From: Tianweitania populi | GTDB lineage: Bacteria > Pseudomonadota > Alphaproteobacteria > Rhizobiales > Rhizobiaceae | Assembly (NCBI RefSeq): GCF_014652875.1 | Contig: NZ_BMZQ01000001.1 | Span: 372,001-436,000, forward strand | Length of the DNA: 64,000 nucleotides | Direction: 5' to 3' | Shown: positions 32,874 through 42,768 of the stretch, piece after piece | Layout: every line of letters starts with the position of its first letter | Numbering within the stretch: position 1 is the stretch's first letter | Notes under the pieces: generated by a model | What the model was told of the DNA's origin: nothing | Seen by the model: only the letters and a program-made list of their open reading frames with translations | Databases searched by the model: none | Made by a program: the position numbers and the translations under genes

Positions 32874-33307
32874 CGCGCAAGCAGAAGCGACTATCCGTCA
32901 TTCTCGGGGCGCTGGCCTTTCTAGGCGTGGCGACCGGGCTGACCTTTTATGCGCTCGGACAGCGCACATCCTTTTTCTACATGCCGGAAGATCTTCAGAC
33001 CGCAGCGGTGCCAGCCGGCCAGCGCATCCGTTTAGGTGGCTTGGTGGAAAGCGGCACGGTTCTGCGCGGGCAGGGCACGGATGTGGCCTTCTCGGTCACC
33101 GACGGCACCGACTCGGTGAAGGTCGTTTATGCCGGCATTCTTCCCGATCTGTTTCGTGAGGAGCAAGGCGTGGTGACCGAAGGCGCGTTTCGCGAGGATG
33201 GCACCTTCGTTGCCGACAGCGTGCTTGCCAAGCATGACGAGAACTACATGCCGAAGGAAGTTGCCGAAGGCCTGAAGGCCAAGGGCGTTTGGCAGGAAGA
33301 ACAGTGA
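32870..33307 (+). CDS. ccmE: CcmE heme chaperone (CycJ)
   Basis: 145 residues: membrane anchor (about 8-28), then a beta-barrel periplasmic domain. The covalent heme-binding His122 is in AKHDENYMP, followed by Tyr126. It carries heme from CcmC to CcmF. GSP-type domain RIRLGGLVESGTVLR is conserved. Start overlaps the ccmI stop. Confidence 0.95.
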   Translation: MTRKQKRLSVILGALAFLGVATGLTFYALGQRTSFFYMPEDLQTAAVPAGQRIRLGGLVESGTVLRGQGTDVAFSVTDGTDSVKVVYAGILPDLFREEQGVVTEGAFREDGTFVADSVLAKHDENYMPKEVAEGLKAKGVWQEEQ

Positions 33308-33316
33308 TGGGCGGGC

Positions 33317-35302
33317 ATGCCAATGGTTGAACTCGGCCACTTCGCCCTCGTTCTGGCTTTCGCGCTGTCGTTGGTCCAGTCGACCATTCCCATTGTCGGT
33401 AGCCAGAAGAACGATGCCCGCTTGATGGCGGTCGCGGGACCCGTTGCCGTGGCGGTCTTTACCTTGATCGCAGCGTCGTTTCTGGTGCTGACCTGGGCTT
33501 ACGTCGTGTCCGATTTCTCGGTGCGCAACGTCTTCGAAAATTCCCACTCGATGAAGCCGACGCTCTACAAGATCACGGGAACGTGGGGAAACCATGAGGG
33601 CTCGATGCTGCTCTGGGTGCTGATCCTCTCCCTGTTCTCGGCTTTGGTTGCCGCGTTCGGACGCAATCTGCCGGCGACCTTGAAGACCAATGCGCTTGCC
33701 GTACAGGGCTGGGTGGCATCCGCCTTCCTCCTGTTCATTCTGGCGACGTCCAACCCCTTTACACGCCTCGTACCCGCGCCGTTCGAAGGGCAGGACTTGA
33801 ACCCCATCCTGCAGGACATCGGTCTCGCCATCCATCCGCCGCTGCTTTACCTCGGCTATGTCGGCTTTTCCGTCAGCTTCTCCTTTGCCGTCGCAGCCCT
33901 GATCGAAGGCCGGATCGACGCGGCTTGGGCGCGCTGGGTTCGGCCCTGGACACTTGCGGCCTGGATCTTCCTGACCGGCGGTATCGCGATGGGGTCTTAC
34001 TGGGCCTATTACGAGCTCGGCTGGGGCGGGTTCTGGTTCTGGGATCCGGTCGAAAATGCGTCCTTCATGCCGTGGCTTGCTGGCACTGCGCTGCTGCACT
34101 CGGCGCTGGTGATGGAGAAGCGGTCGGCGCTGAAGATCTGGACGGTCTTGCTCGCCATCATGACCTTCTCCTTGTCGCTGCTTGGCACCTTCCTGGTGCG
34201 TTCCGGTGTGCTCACGTCCGTGCATGCCTTCGCGACCGATCCCGCGCGCGGCGTGTTCATCCTGGTGATCCTCAGCCTGTTCGTGGGCGGTTCCTTTGCA
34301 CTGTTTGCATTCCGAGCGCCGAGCTTGACGGCGGGCGGCGTGTTCCAGCCGATCAGCCGCGAGGGCTCGCTGGTGCTGAACAACCTGTTCCTGACAACCG
34401 CGACCGCAACCGTACTTATCGGCACGCTGTATCCTTTGCTGGTTGAAGCCGTCAGCGGCGACAAGATTTCCGTTGGCGCACCCTTCTTCAACCTGACCTT
34501 CGGTCCCCTGATGATCCCGCTGCTGGCTCTGGTGCCGTTCGGGCCATTGCTAGCCTGGAAGCGCGGCGACCTTTATGCGGCTGCGCAGCGCCTTGCCTGG
34601 GCGCTAGGCGGTGCGATCCTGGCCACACTGGTCGTGATGATCTTCGTTGATCGCACCATGTTGTTTGCGGCACTAGGCATTGGCTTGGCCGTGTGGCTGT
34701 TTCTCGGCGCGATTACGGATATCGCGCTGCGATCCGGGTTCGGAAACACGTCCTTTTCCAACATGCGCCGCCGCTTCTTCGGCCTGCCGCGCTCCGCGCA
34801 TGGCGCAGCGCTGGCGCATCTCGGGCTAGGCGTTGCCTTGCTCGGCATCGTCGCAACGACAGCTTTCCAGAGCGAGCATATCGTTGCCCTGAAGCCCGGC
34901 GAAACAACGGACATCGCCGGCCGCAATCTGCGTTTCGAACGGCTCGTTCCGCATCAGGGGCCGAACTACACCGAGGATCAAGCCGTGTTCACCTTGATCT
35001 CCGGCAATCGCGAGATCGGCTCGGTTTCGTCCGCTAAGCGCCTTTACACCGCTCGTCGGATGCCAACCACGGAGGCCGGCATTCTGACACGCGGCTTCAG
35101 CCAGCTTTATGTTGCGCTGGGGGATCCGACCCCTGACGGCGGCATCGTCGTGCGCATCTGGTGGAAGCCGATGGTGACCATGATCTGGCTTGGCCCATTG
35201 CTCATGATGATCGGTGGCATCCTGTCGATCTCCGATCGCCGCCTGCGGATCGGTGCTCCGGCGCGTCGCAAGGCAGTTCTTGCGCCTCAGCCGGCAGAAT
35301 AG
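33317..35302 (+). CDS. ccmF: CcmF heme lyase subunit (CycK)
   Basis: 661 residues with about 15 membrane segments. The heme-handling tryptophan-rich WWD-type motif is WGGFWFWDPVENASFMPW. It reduces and transfers heme from CcmE to apocytochrome CXXCH sites in the periplasm. The start could be the first or third codon (ATG at 33317 or 33323). The stop is one base before the ccmH start codon. Confidence 0.95.
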   Translation: MPMVELGHFALVLAFALSLVQSTIPIVGSQKNDARLMAVAGPVAVAVFTLIAASFLVLTWAYVVSDFSVRNVFENSHSMKPTLYKITGTWGNHEGSMLLWVLILSLFSALVAAFGRNLPATLKTNALAVQGWVASAFLLFILATSNPFTRLVPAPFEGQDLNPILQDIGLAIHPPLLYLGYVGFSVSFSFAVAALIEGRIDAAWARWVRPWTLAAWIFLTGGIAMGSYWAYYELGWGGFWFWDPVENASFMPWLAGTALLHSALVMEKRSALKIWTVLLAIMTFSLSLLGTFLVRSGVLTSVHAFATDPARGVFILVILSLFVGGSFALFAFRAPSLTAGGVFQPISREGSLVLNNLFLTTATATVLIGTLYPLLVEAVSGDKISVGAPFFNLTFGPLMIPLLALVPFGPLLAWKRGDLYAAAQRLAWALGGAILATLVVMIFVDRTMLFAALGIGLAVWLFLGAITDIALRSGFGNTSFSNMRRRFFGLPRSAHGAALAHLGLGVALLGIVATTAFQSEHIVALKPGETTDIAGRNLRFERLVPHQGPNYTEDQAVFTLISGNREIGSVSSAKRLYTARRMPTTEAGILTRGFSQLYVALGDPTPDGGIVVRIWWKPMVTMIWLGPLLMMIGGILSISDRRLRIGAPARRKAVLAPQPAE

Positions 35303-35303
35303 G

Positions 35304-35768
35304 ATGAGCGCGATGCGAGGCTGGCTTGCGGCAATCCTGATCCTGATCGGCTTGAGCTTTCCGGCGTTTGCCGTGCAGCCCGACGAAGTGCTGGCGGACA
35401 AGGAACTGGAGACTCGCGCGCGGACCATTTCGGCCGAACTGCGCTGCCTCGTTTGCCAGAACCAGTCGATCGACGACTCCGATGCCGATCTTGCCAAGGA
35501 TCTGCGCATCATCGTTCGCGAGCGGCTGACGGCGGGCGACGACAATGAAGCCGTGCTGGATTATGTCGTGTCTCGCTATGGCGAGTTCGTGTTGCTGAAG
35601 CCGCGCTTCAGCGTCCGTACCGCACTGCTTTGGGGCGCCCCACTGCTACTCCTGCTTGCCGGCGCCACCGTTCTGATCATGAACAGACGGCAGCTTTCCT
35701 CGGAAGCTTCGGCCGAACTCAGTTCGGACGAACGCAAGCGTCTGGACGCCATCCTGAAGGACGGCTGA
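35304..35768 (+). CDS. ccmH: CcmH thioreductase (CycL)
   Basis: 154 residues from the ATG at 35304, one base after the ccmF stop. Signal/anchor segment (about 4-23), then the redox motif RCLVCQNQS that reduces apocytochrome, and a second membrane segment (about 100-118). It ends the operon. The stop codon lies in a CGGC-TGA-GCCG palindrome that recurs 26 bases later. Confidence 0.93.
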   Translation: MSAMRGWLAAILILIGLSFPAFAVQPDEVLADKELETRARTISAELRCLVCQNQSIDDSDADLAKDLRIIVRERLTAGDDNEAVLDYVVSRYGEFVLLKPRFSVRTALLWGAPLLLLLAGATVLIMNRRQLSSEASAELSSDERKRLDAILKDG

Positions 35769-35785
35769 GCCGCCGCTTCCTGAGA

Positions 35786-35800
35786 AACGGCTGAGCCGTT
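35786..35800. repeat. Inverted repeat between ccmH and degP
   Basis: AACGGC-TGA-GCCGTT is a perfect 6-bp palindrome. Its core ACGGCTGAGCCG also occurs at 35761-35772 around the ccmH stop, making a tandem pair 26 bases apart. It may slow transcription after ccmH or be an operator; no U-tract follows. Confidence 0.4.
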
Positions 35801-35911
35801 GCAGATTACGAAAGTTTCATGCGGCGGACAGCGTCCTGTAAGGAACGCCGCCCTATCTCTAGCCTCAACGAAGTACGGGATCGGACTTCGATGGCAAGGA
35901 GATCAGAGACT

Positions 35912-37471
35912 ATGAGCAACTCCAGCAAACCCTCGCTCAGCACGCGCAACCGCTTCCTCGCGGCCGCCGCTTCCGCAGCGATCATCGCAGGCGCCGGCTT
36001 CGGCGCTGTGACCAGCGGCACGGTTCCTGTTCTGGCAGAGGCCGTCAGCGTTGCGCCGCAAAACCAGACCACCGGCTTCGGCGACGTCGTCGATAAGGTC
36101 AGCCCGGCCGTTGTCAGCGTCATGGTGAAGGGCCAGACCGAAACCGCGATGAACGATGGCGGTCGCGGCGGACCATCGCAGATGCCGGGCTTTGACGAAC
36201 TGCCCGACAATCATCCCCTGAAGCGCTTCTTTCGTGAATTCGGCGGACCAGACGGTCAGGGCGAAAGCCGTCGTCCAGAGCGCCGCGGCGGCGAGCGTCA
36301 CCATCGCAACCAGGAGCGGCCAGTCGCTCAAGGCTCCGGCTTCTTCATTTCCGAAGATGGCTACCTCGTCACCAACAATCACGTGGTTGAAGGCGGCGAT
36401 GCCTATAGCGTCAAGCTGACGGATGGTGCTGAATACGATGCCAAGCTGATCGGGCGCGATCCGCGCACGGATCTCGCCGTGCTCAAGGTCGACAACAAGG
36501 GCAGCAAGTTCACCTATGTCGGCTTTGCCGATGATGCGAAGGTGCGTGTCGGTGACTGGGTGGTCGCTGTCGGCAACCCGTTCGGTCTTGGCGGCACGGT
36601 GACGGCTGGTATCGTGTCGGCGCGCGGCCGTGACATCGGCGCGGGCCCTTACGACGACTTCCTGCAGATCGACGCTGCCGTGAACCGCGGCAACTCCGGT
36701 GGTCCCGCCTTCAACACCAATGGTGAAGTTGTTGGCGTCAACACCGCCATCTTCTCGCCGTCCGGCGGCAATGTAGGCATCGCCTTCGCCATTCCGGCTT
36801 CCACCGTGAAGCAGGTCGTGACGACGCTGATGGAAGGCAAGTCGATCGAGCGCGGTTGGCTCGGTGTGCAGATCCAGCCGGTAACGCCTGAGATCGCGGA
36901 ATCGATCGGCCTGGAAAACGCCAAGGGCGCGATCGTTGCCTCTGCCCAGAGCGACAGCCCGGCGGCCACGGCCGGCGTGAAGGACGGCGACGTCATCACG
37001 GCTGTTGATGGTCAGGCGGTTTCGACGCCGCGTGAACTGGCCCGCGTGATCGGTTCGGCACGTCCCGGCAAGGACGTGAAGATCGACCTGTGGCGCAACG
37101 GTAAGGCCCAGTCGATCAACGTCAAGCTTGGCGTGTTGCCCGGCGACGAAAAGGCTGCGGCTCAGACCGGCGACGACCAGCAGGACGAGGATCTGGCGAG
37201 CACGCTCGACGATTACGGCCTGACGGTTGCTCCGTCTGACGATGGCAAGGGCGTCGTGATCACGCAGGTTGATCCTGATAGCGACGCTGCGTCACGTGGT
37301 CTGGAGGCCGGCGACGTCATCGTGTCGGTCAACTCGAAGGAAGTCACCAGCCCGGATGAGGTCGAGACCGCCATCAAGGATGCCGCCAAGGCCGGCCGCA
37401 AGCAGGTGCTGGTTCAGGTGACCCGTGACGACGTCAACCGCTTCGTCGCCCTGCCCACCAATCAGGGCTGA
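35912..37471 (+). CDS. degP: Do family serine protease (DegP/MucD-like)
   Basis: 519 residues from the ATG at 35912 (AAGGAG about eleven bases before). An export signal precedes the trypsin-like domain: His in TNNHVVEGG, Asp in RDPRTDLAVLKV, Ser in NRGNSGGPAFN. Two PDZ domains follow (about 280-370 and 420-510). The loop between the signal and the protease is rich in Arg, His and Asp. It degrades or refolds damaged envelope proteins in the periplasm. It is followed by a regulator/kinase pair. Confidence 0.93.
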   Translation: MSNSSKPSLSTRNRFLAAAASAAIIAGAGFGAVTSGTVPVLAEAVSVAPQNQTTGFGDVVDKVSPAVVSVMVKGQTETAMNDGGRGGPSQMPGFDELPDNHPLKRFFREFGGPDGQGESRRPERRGGERHHRNQERPVAQGSGFFISEDGYLVTNNHVVEGGDAYSVKLTDGAEYDAKLIGRDPRTDLAVLKVDNKGSKFTYVGFADDAKVRVGDWVVAVGNPFGLGGTVTAGIVSARGRDIGAGPYDDFLQIDAAVNRGNSGGPAFNTNGEVVGVNTAIFSPSGGNVGIAFAIPASTVKQVVTTLMEGKSIERGWLGVQIQPVTPEIAESIGLENAKGAIVASAQSDSPAATAGVKDGDVITAVDGQAVSTPRELARVIGSARPGKDVKIDLWRNGKAQSINVKLGVLPGDEKAAAQTGDDQQDEDLASTLDDYGLTVAPSDDGKGVVITQVDPDSDAASRGLEAGDVIVSVNSKEVTSPDEVETAIKDAAKAGRKQVLVQVTRDDVNRFVALPTNQG

Positions 37472-37479
37472 TTGCCCTG

Positions 37480-37520
37480 CACGATCCGGTTGGCTTTTCC
37501 CTTGAGCCGGCCGGATCGTG
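37480..37520 (+). terminator. 16-bp stem hairpin after degP
   Basis: Bases 37480-37495 pair fully with 37505-37520 (two G-T pairs, loop of nine). It starts nine bases after the degP stop. There is no U-tract, so it could be an attenuator, an mRNA-stabilising structure or a factor-dependent terminator between degP and the regulator gene. Confidence 0.6.
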
Positions 37521-37658
37521 GGTGATGCCACCTCCGCTCAGGAGGCTGATTGCGGCAGCGGGCATCGTGTTCGCTGCTGCACCTTTTCAGGAAAGGATCC
37601 GATCATGCTGAGCGATTCCTCTTTCCAGCGTTCCGATCTATCCTCATATACATCAGGC

Positions 37659-38333
37659 ATGAAAATCCTTGTCATCGAAGACGATCGCGAAGCCGCGGAC
37701 TACCTTGAGAAGGCGCTGAACGAGGTCGGCCACACCGTCCATGTCGCGCGTGATGGCGAGTCCGGCTTCGTGCTGGCCGATAACGGCGACTACGATGTCA
37801 TGGTGGTGGACCGCATGCTGCCGAAGCGCGACGGTCTGTCGGTGGTCGCCGGGCTGAGATCGCGCGGCAATGATACGCCGGTGCTGATCCTTTCAGCGCT
37901 CGGCCAGGTCGATGACCGCGTGACAGGCTTGCGCGCTGGCGGCGATGATTATCTCACCAAGCCCTATGCTTTCTCCGAACTGCTCGCGCGCGTTGAAGTG
38001 CTGAATCGGCGTAGCGGCAACAAGGAGGTCGAGACCACCTATCGCGTCGGTGATCTCGAGCTCGACCGTCTCTCGCATGTCGTGAAGCGAGCAGGACAGG
38101 AAGTGACCTTGCAGCCACGCGAGTTCCGTTTGCTGGAATATCTCATGCGCCATGCGGGCCAAGTGGTGACGCGCACGATGCTTCTGGAAAATGTCTGGGA
38201 CTACCATTTCGACCCTCAGACCAACGTCATCGACGTGCATGTGTCGCGTTTGCGCTCCAAGATCGAGAAGGGCTTCGACACGCCGGTTCTGCATACGGTG
38301 CGCGGCGCCGGCTATATGCTGAAGGCGGGTTAG
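37659..38333 (+). CDS. OmpR family response regulator downstream of degP
   Basis: 224 residues from the ATG at 37659; this start places the acceptor Asp at position 51 (VVDRMLPKRD), as usual. An ATG at 37605 would add 18 residues and has GGAAAGGA before it. Receiver Lys is in LTKPYAFSE; the winged helix ends VLHTVRGAGYMLKAG. The degP/regulator/kinase/glnE order matches rhizobial genomes. I infer envelope stress control. Confidence 0.87.
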   Translation: MKILVIEDDREAADYLEKALNEVGHTVHVARDGESGFVLADNGDYDVMVVDRMLPKRDGLSVVAGLRSRGNDTPVLILSALGQVDDRVTGLRAGGDDYLTKPYAFSELLARVEVLNRRSGNKEVETTYRVGDLELDRLSHVVKRAGQEVTLQPREFRLLEYLMRHAGQVVTRTMLLENVWDYHFDPQTNVIDVHVSRLRSKIEKGFDTPVLHTVRGAGYMLKAG

Positions 38334-38340
38334 CGCTTCC

Positions 38341-39819
38341 GTGTGGGCTCGCCTTTCGGCCACGATGAAGACGACGGCAGCTCGGCTGTCGGCGCTTTAC
38401 CTTCTGCTGTTTGCCGGCTGTGCCATCCTGCTCGTCTTCTACATGACCTCCTTGTCCGGTCGCATGTTGGTCGGCCAGATCCAGGACACGATCAACGAGG
38501 AAATGGCCGGTCTTGGACGCGCTTACCAGCGCGGCGGGCTGGCGTCGCTTGTGCGCGTCATCGAGATGCGTTCCCGGCAGCCCGGCGCGAACCTCTACCT
38601 CATCACCGATCCGCAAGGGCGCATTCTCGCCGGCAACGTTCAGAGCCTGCAACCGGGCGTTCTGGACAAGCTCGGCTGGACCGAGCGGCCTTTCGGCTAT
38701 CAGCGTTATGGCGAGGCCGAAGGCGAAAGGCGCGCCACGCGCTACGGCGAAGAAGCGACCGTCGATGCCGATCCGACCCAGCCGGTGCATCTGGCGACTG
38801 CCGTGGTGCTGCGCCTGCCAAACCAGATGATCGTGATGGTGGGCCGCGACCTCGGCGAGCCGGAGCGTTTCCGCCAGGTGGTGCAGCGCGCGCTGATCGT
38901 CACACTCGGCATCATGGGCCTCGGCGCGCTGCTGATCTGGTTCTTCGTTGGACGAACGGCTTTGCGCCGCATCGACCGCATCTCGGAAGCCAGCCGCCGC
39001 ATCATGGGTGGCGACTTGAGCGGGCGGCTGCCGGTGGAAGGCAGCGGCGACGAGTTCGATCGTTTGTCGGAAAACCTCAACGAGATGCTCGCCCGCATTG
39101 CGGCTCTGAACGAGGGCCTCAAGCAGGTGTCCGACAACATCGCTCATGACTTGAAGACGCCGCTCACCCGGCTGCGCAACAAGGCGGAATCAGCGCTGGG
39201 CACGCCCAAGGACACCGCCGAGTATCGCGAGGTGCTGGAGGGCACGATCGCGGAATCCGATCAGCTGATCCGCACCTTCAACGCCATCCTGATGATCTCG
39301 CGCCTTGAAGCCGGCTATTCCGCCGAGGCCATGGTGGATGTCGATTTGACGGCGATCGCCAGGGATGTGGCAGAGCTTTACGAGCCGGCGGCCGAGGAAG
39401 TCGGCGTTGTTTTGGAAAGCGCTGTGGATGTGGCCGCGACCGTGCATGGCAACCGCGAGCTGATCGGGCAGGCGCTGTCCAACATTGTCGACAACGCGAT
39501 CAAATATTCGGCAGACACCGATGGCGAGTCACGCGTCGTCGTGTCTCTGACCGCCGATGATGCGGAAGCGCGATTGTCGGTGCGCGATACCGGTCCCGGC
39601 ATTCCGGAAGACGATCGAGCGCGCGCGACCGAACGATTCGTGCGGCTGGAGAAAAGCCGATCGCAGCCGGGTTCAGGCCTTGGCCTGAGCTTGGCCAAGG
39701 CTGTGATGGGCTTCCACCATGGGCGTTTGGAACTGGCTGACGCCGAGCCCGGTTTGCTGGTATCGATGATCTTTCCGATGATCAGGAAGCCGGATGAAAC
39801 AGCGGACAGACCGGGATAA
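38341..39819 (+). CDS. Sensor histidine kinase partner of the degP-linked regulator
   Basis: 492 residues from GTG 38341; an ATG at 38365 is the alternative. Two membrane segments (about 17-38 and 182-205), a periplasmic sensor of about 140 residues, HAMP (about 205-255), His269 in NIAHDLKTPLTRLRN, and an ATPase domain ending GSGLGLSLAKAV. It is probably the partner of the regulator at 37659, seven bases upstream. Its 3' end overlaps glnE by 26 bases. Confidence 0.88.
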   Translation: MWARLSATMKTTAARLSALYLLLFAGCAILLVFYMTSLSGRMLVGQIQDTINEEMAGLGRAYQRGGLASLVRVIEMRSRQPGANLYLITDPQGRILAGNVQSLQPGVLDKLGWTERPFGYQRYGEAEGERRATRYGEEATVDADPTQPVHLATAVVLRLPNQMIVMVGRDLGEPERFRQVVQRALIVTLGIMGLGALLIWFFVGRTALRRIDRISEASRRIMGGDLSGRLPVEGSGDEFDRLSENLNEMLARIAALNEGLKQVSDNIAHDLKTPLTRLRNKAESALGTPKDTAEYREVLEGTIAESDQLIRTFNAILMISRLEAGYSAEAMVDVDLTAIARDVAELYEPAAEEVGVVLESAVDVAATVHGNRELIGQALSNIVDNAIKYSADTDGESRVVVSLTADDAEARLSVRDTGPGIPEDDRARATERFVRLEKSRSQPGSGLGLSLAKAVMGFHHGRLELADAEPGLLVSMIFPMIRKPDETADRPG

Positions 39820-42760
39820 ACAAGCGGAAGACGGCACGCTCTGGTTCGGCCAGCCGGTACAAGCTTTGCCGCCGCTCAATGCCGAGGAGGCACGGGATGC
39901 TCTGTCAGACCTAACCTCTGCCGCGAAGGAGCAGGGCGCATCCCAGCTTGCCGTGCTTAGCAGCTGTCACGCGCCGCTTACGGATTTTCTTGGCAGCGTT
40001 CTTTCGCTGTCGCCCTTCCTGAAAAGCGCCTTCCTGCGGCGCCCCATCGCTCTCGAGGCTTTGTTCAGTCTTCCGCTGGCCAAGCGGCTTGAAGCGATCG
40101 AAGCCGACATCCTGACGTCGCTTGAGGGCGAAACGGAAAGCCAGCTGATGACGCGCTTGCGCCGGCTCAAAGGCGAGGCGCATGCTCTGATCGGTCTGGC
40201 GGATCTCTCGCGCACGCAAGACACGCAAGTGACCATCCACCAATTGTCGAGCCTCGCCGATGCGTGCCTTGGTGCTGCCGTACGCTTCCTGCTGCGTGAC
40301 GCGCACAACGGCGGCAAGCTCAAGCTGCCAAACGCCGACAAGCCGGAAGAAGGCAGCGGCTGGATCCTGCTTGGCATGGGTAAGCTCGGCGCGCGTGAGC
40401 TGAACTTTTCTTCCGACATCGACCTGATCGTTCTGTTCGATCCCGCAGCACCCGCCGTCCCTGACCGCGATGAAGCGGGAGAGCTGTTCGTGCGCTTGAC
40501 GCGCCGCCTGGTGCGCATTCTGCATGACCGCACCGGCAACGGTTACGTCTTCCGCACCGATCTGAGGCTGCGCCCCGATCCGGGCTCCACCCCGCTCGCC
40601 ATCTCGGTCGATGCGGCGCTGGCCTACTACGAAGCGCGCGGCCAGAACTGGGAACGTGCTGCCATGATCAAGGCGCGGCCCGTGGCGGGTGATGGACAGG
40701 CCGGCATGCGCTTCCTCGGCGATTTGCGCCCCTATGTCTGGCGTAAATACATGGACTATGCGGCGATTGCCGATGTGCATTCCATCAAGCGCCAGATCCA
40801 CGCCCATCGTGGCCACGGCGATGTCGCGGTACGCGGGCACAATGTGAAGCTCGGCCGCGGTGGTATTCGCGAGATCGAGTTCTTCGTGCAAACTCAGCAG
40901 CTGATTGCCGGGGGACGCTATCCCGAATTGCGCGGACGCGAAACGTTGGCGATGCTGGGTATGCTGGCTGATCAGCGCTGGATCACCACGGAAGCAGCTA
41001 GCACCCTTGGACGGCTGTACTGGTATCTGCGCGATGTCGAGCATCGCATCCAGATCGTGGCGGATGAGCAGAGCCATGTCGTGCCGGAGGAAGACGAGGG
41101 CTTCTCCCGCATCGCGCGCCTGATGGGTTACGGTCAGGACGACGCTTTTGCCGACGACCTTCGTGCGGCGCTGAAATCTGTCGAGAAGCACTACGCGGCT
41201 TTGTTTGAAACCGCGCCGAAACTGTCGGACGAGGTTGGCAATCTCGTTTTCACGGGCGATGTTGATGATCCCGACACGCTGCAAACGCTGACCACGCTCG
41301 GCTTCGAGCGTCCTTCCGACATGATCCGCCTGATCCGTGGCTGGCACTTCGGGCGTTATCGCGCCACGCGCTCGGCCGAAGCGCGCGAACGGCTGACCGA
41401 ACTGACACCGGCTCTTCTACAGGCCTTCGGCGAAACGCGGCGCGCGGATGATACAGCGATCCGCTTCGACGCGTTTTTGTCAGGCCTGCCCGCCGGCATC
41501 CAGTTGTTCTCTTTGCTTCAGAACAACCCAGCGCTGCTGCGCCTTCTGGTCACGATCATGGGCGCCGCGCCGAGGCTTGCTGAAACGATCACCCGCAGCC
41601 CGCATGTCTTCGACGGGCTGCTTGATCCCGCGCTTCTGTCGGAACTGCCTAGCCGCGATTACCTGTCGGGCCGCCTCGTGACCTTCTTGGACGGCGCACC
41701 CAGCTTCGAGGAAGCGCTCGATCGGCTGCGTATCTTTGCTGCCGAGCAGCGCTTCCTGATCGGCGTGCGGCTGCTCACTGGCGCGATCGATGCGCCGCGT
41801 GCCGGTCGCGCTTTCTCGGACCTCGCAGACCTTACCATCGGCCATGCATTCGCGGCGGTGGAAGCCGAAATGGCGCAGCGGCATGGTCGCATACCCGGCG
41901 CGCGCACGGTAATCCTCGGCATGGGCAAGCTTGGCAGCCGGGAGCTGACGGCGGGCTCTGATGTCGACCTGATCCTGATCTACGATCACGCTGAAAGCGC
42001 CGAATGGTCCGATGGCGACAAGCCGTTGGAGCCCTCGCGCTACTTTGCCCGGCTGACCCAGCGGCTGATTGCAGCCGTATCAGCGCCGACCTCAAAGGGT
42101 ATCCTCTACGAGCTCGATCTGCGGCTGCGCCCTTCCGGCAATAAGGGGCCTGTCGCTACCCATATCGACGCCTTCCGCAAATACCAGCAGCAGGATGCCT
42201 GGACCTGGGAACATATGGCGCTGACACGCGCTCGCCCGGTTTCAGGTGACGTCACGCTCGCCACTGAGCTGAGCAGCGAAATCCACGCGATCCTGTCGGC
42301 TGCACGCAAAGCCTCGGAAGTGAAGGCGGCGGCGGTCGAAATGCGGAACCTGCTGGAGCAAGAAAAGCCCGCACGCGACGCCTGGGATCTGAAGCTCGTT
42401 CCCGGCGGCTTGATCGATCTCGAATTCATCGCGCAGGTGGCAAGTCTCACTGGCGCGGTTCAGGCCGGACCGGATCGTGAGACCAGCACAGCCGCCGTGC
42501 TCGCCCATCTCGATCCCGCTTTCGTCGACGCAGGCGCTGTCGAGACGCTTGTATCGGCCCATCAGCTTTACACGGCGGTCACACAGGTCATCCGCCTCTG
42601 TGTCGTCGGCGATTTCGACAAGACCGACATGCCGCCGGCACTGGCCGATATTCTGCTGCGGGCGACCGACACGCCCGAGGTTTCCCTCCATGATGCGCTG
42701 CTTGTGGACACCCAGCGCAATGTGCGCGCGATCTTCGATCGCCTTCTTCGCCGTAAATAG
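39794..42760 (+). CDS. glnE: GlnE bifunctional glutamine synthetase adenylyltransferase/deadenylylase
   Basis: 988 residues, full length. Two nucleotidyltransferase domains repeat the motif: GMGKLGARELNFSSDIDLIVLFD (about 196-218) and GMGKLGSRELTAGSDVDLILIYD (about 708-730). It adenylylates and deadenylylates glutamine synthetase in response to the PII protein and glutamine. Head-to-tail with the kinase gene, convergent with pleC at eight bases. Confidence 0.95.
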   Translation: MKQRTDRDKQAEDGTLWFGQPVQALPPLNAEEARDALSDLTSAAKEQGASQLAVLSSCHAPLTDFLGSVLSLSPFLKSAFLRRPIALEALFSLPLAKRLEAIEADILTSLEGETESQLMTRLRRLKGEAHALIGLADLSRTQDTQVTIHQLSSLADACLGAAVRFLLRDAHNGGKLKLPNADKPEEGSGWILLGMGKLGARELNFSSDIDLIVLFDPAAPAVPDRDEAGELFVRLTRRLVRILHDRTGNGYVFRTDLRLRPDPGSTPLAISVDAALAYYEARGQNWERAAMIKARPVAGDGQAGMRFLGDLRPYVWRKYMDYAAIADVHSIKRQIHAHRGHGDVAVRGHNVKLGRGGIREIEFFVQTQQLIAGGRYPELRGRETLAMLGMLADQRWITTEAASTLGRLYWYLRDVEHRIQIVADEQSHVVPEEDEGFSRIARLMGYGQDDAFADDLRAALKSVEKHYAALFETAPKLSDEVGNLVFTGDVDDPDTLQTLTTLGFERPSDMIRLIRGWHFGRYRATRSAEARERLTELTPALLQAFGETRRADDTAIRFDAFLSGLPAGIQLFSLLQNNPALLRLLVTIMGAAPRLAETITRSPHVFDGLLDPALLSELPSRDYLSGRLVTFLDGAPSFEEALDRLRIFAAEQRFLIGVRLLTGAIDAPRAGRAFSDLADLTIGHAFAAVEAEMAQRHGRIPGARTVILGMGKLGSRELTAGSDVDLILIYDHAESAEWSDGDKPLEPSRYFARLTQRLIAAVSAPTSKGILYELDLRLRPSGNKGPVATHIDAFRKYQQQDAWTWEHMALTRARPVSGDVTLATELSSEIHAILSAARKASEVKAAAVEMRNLLEQEKPARDAWDLKLVPGGLIDLEFIAQVASLTGAVQAGPDRETSTAAVLAHLDPAFVDAGAVETLVSAHQLYTAVTQVIRLCVVGDFDKTDMPPALADILLRATDTPEVSLHDALLVDTQRNVRAIFDRLLRRK

Positions 42761-42768
42761 CGGTGCGA

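Noticed and set aside
35840-35872. GGAAC upstream of degP as a stress-sigma promoter
   Set aside because: No suitable -10 at the required distance after it; the spacing does not fit.
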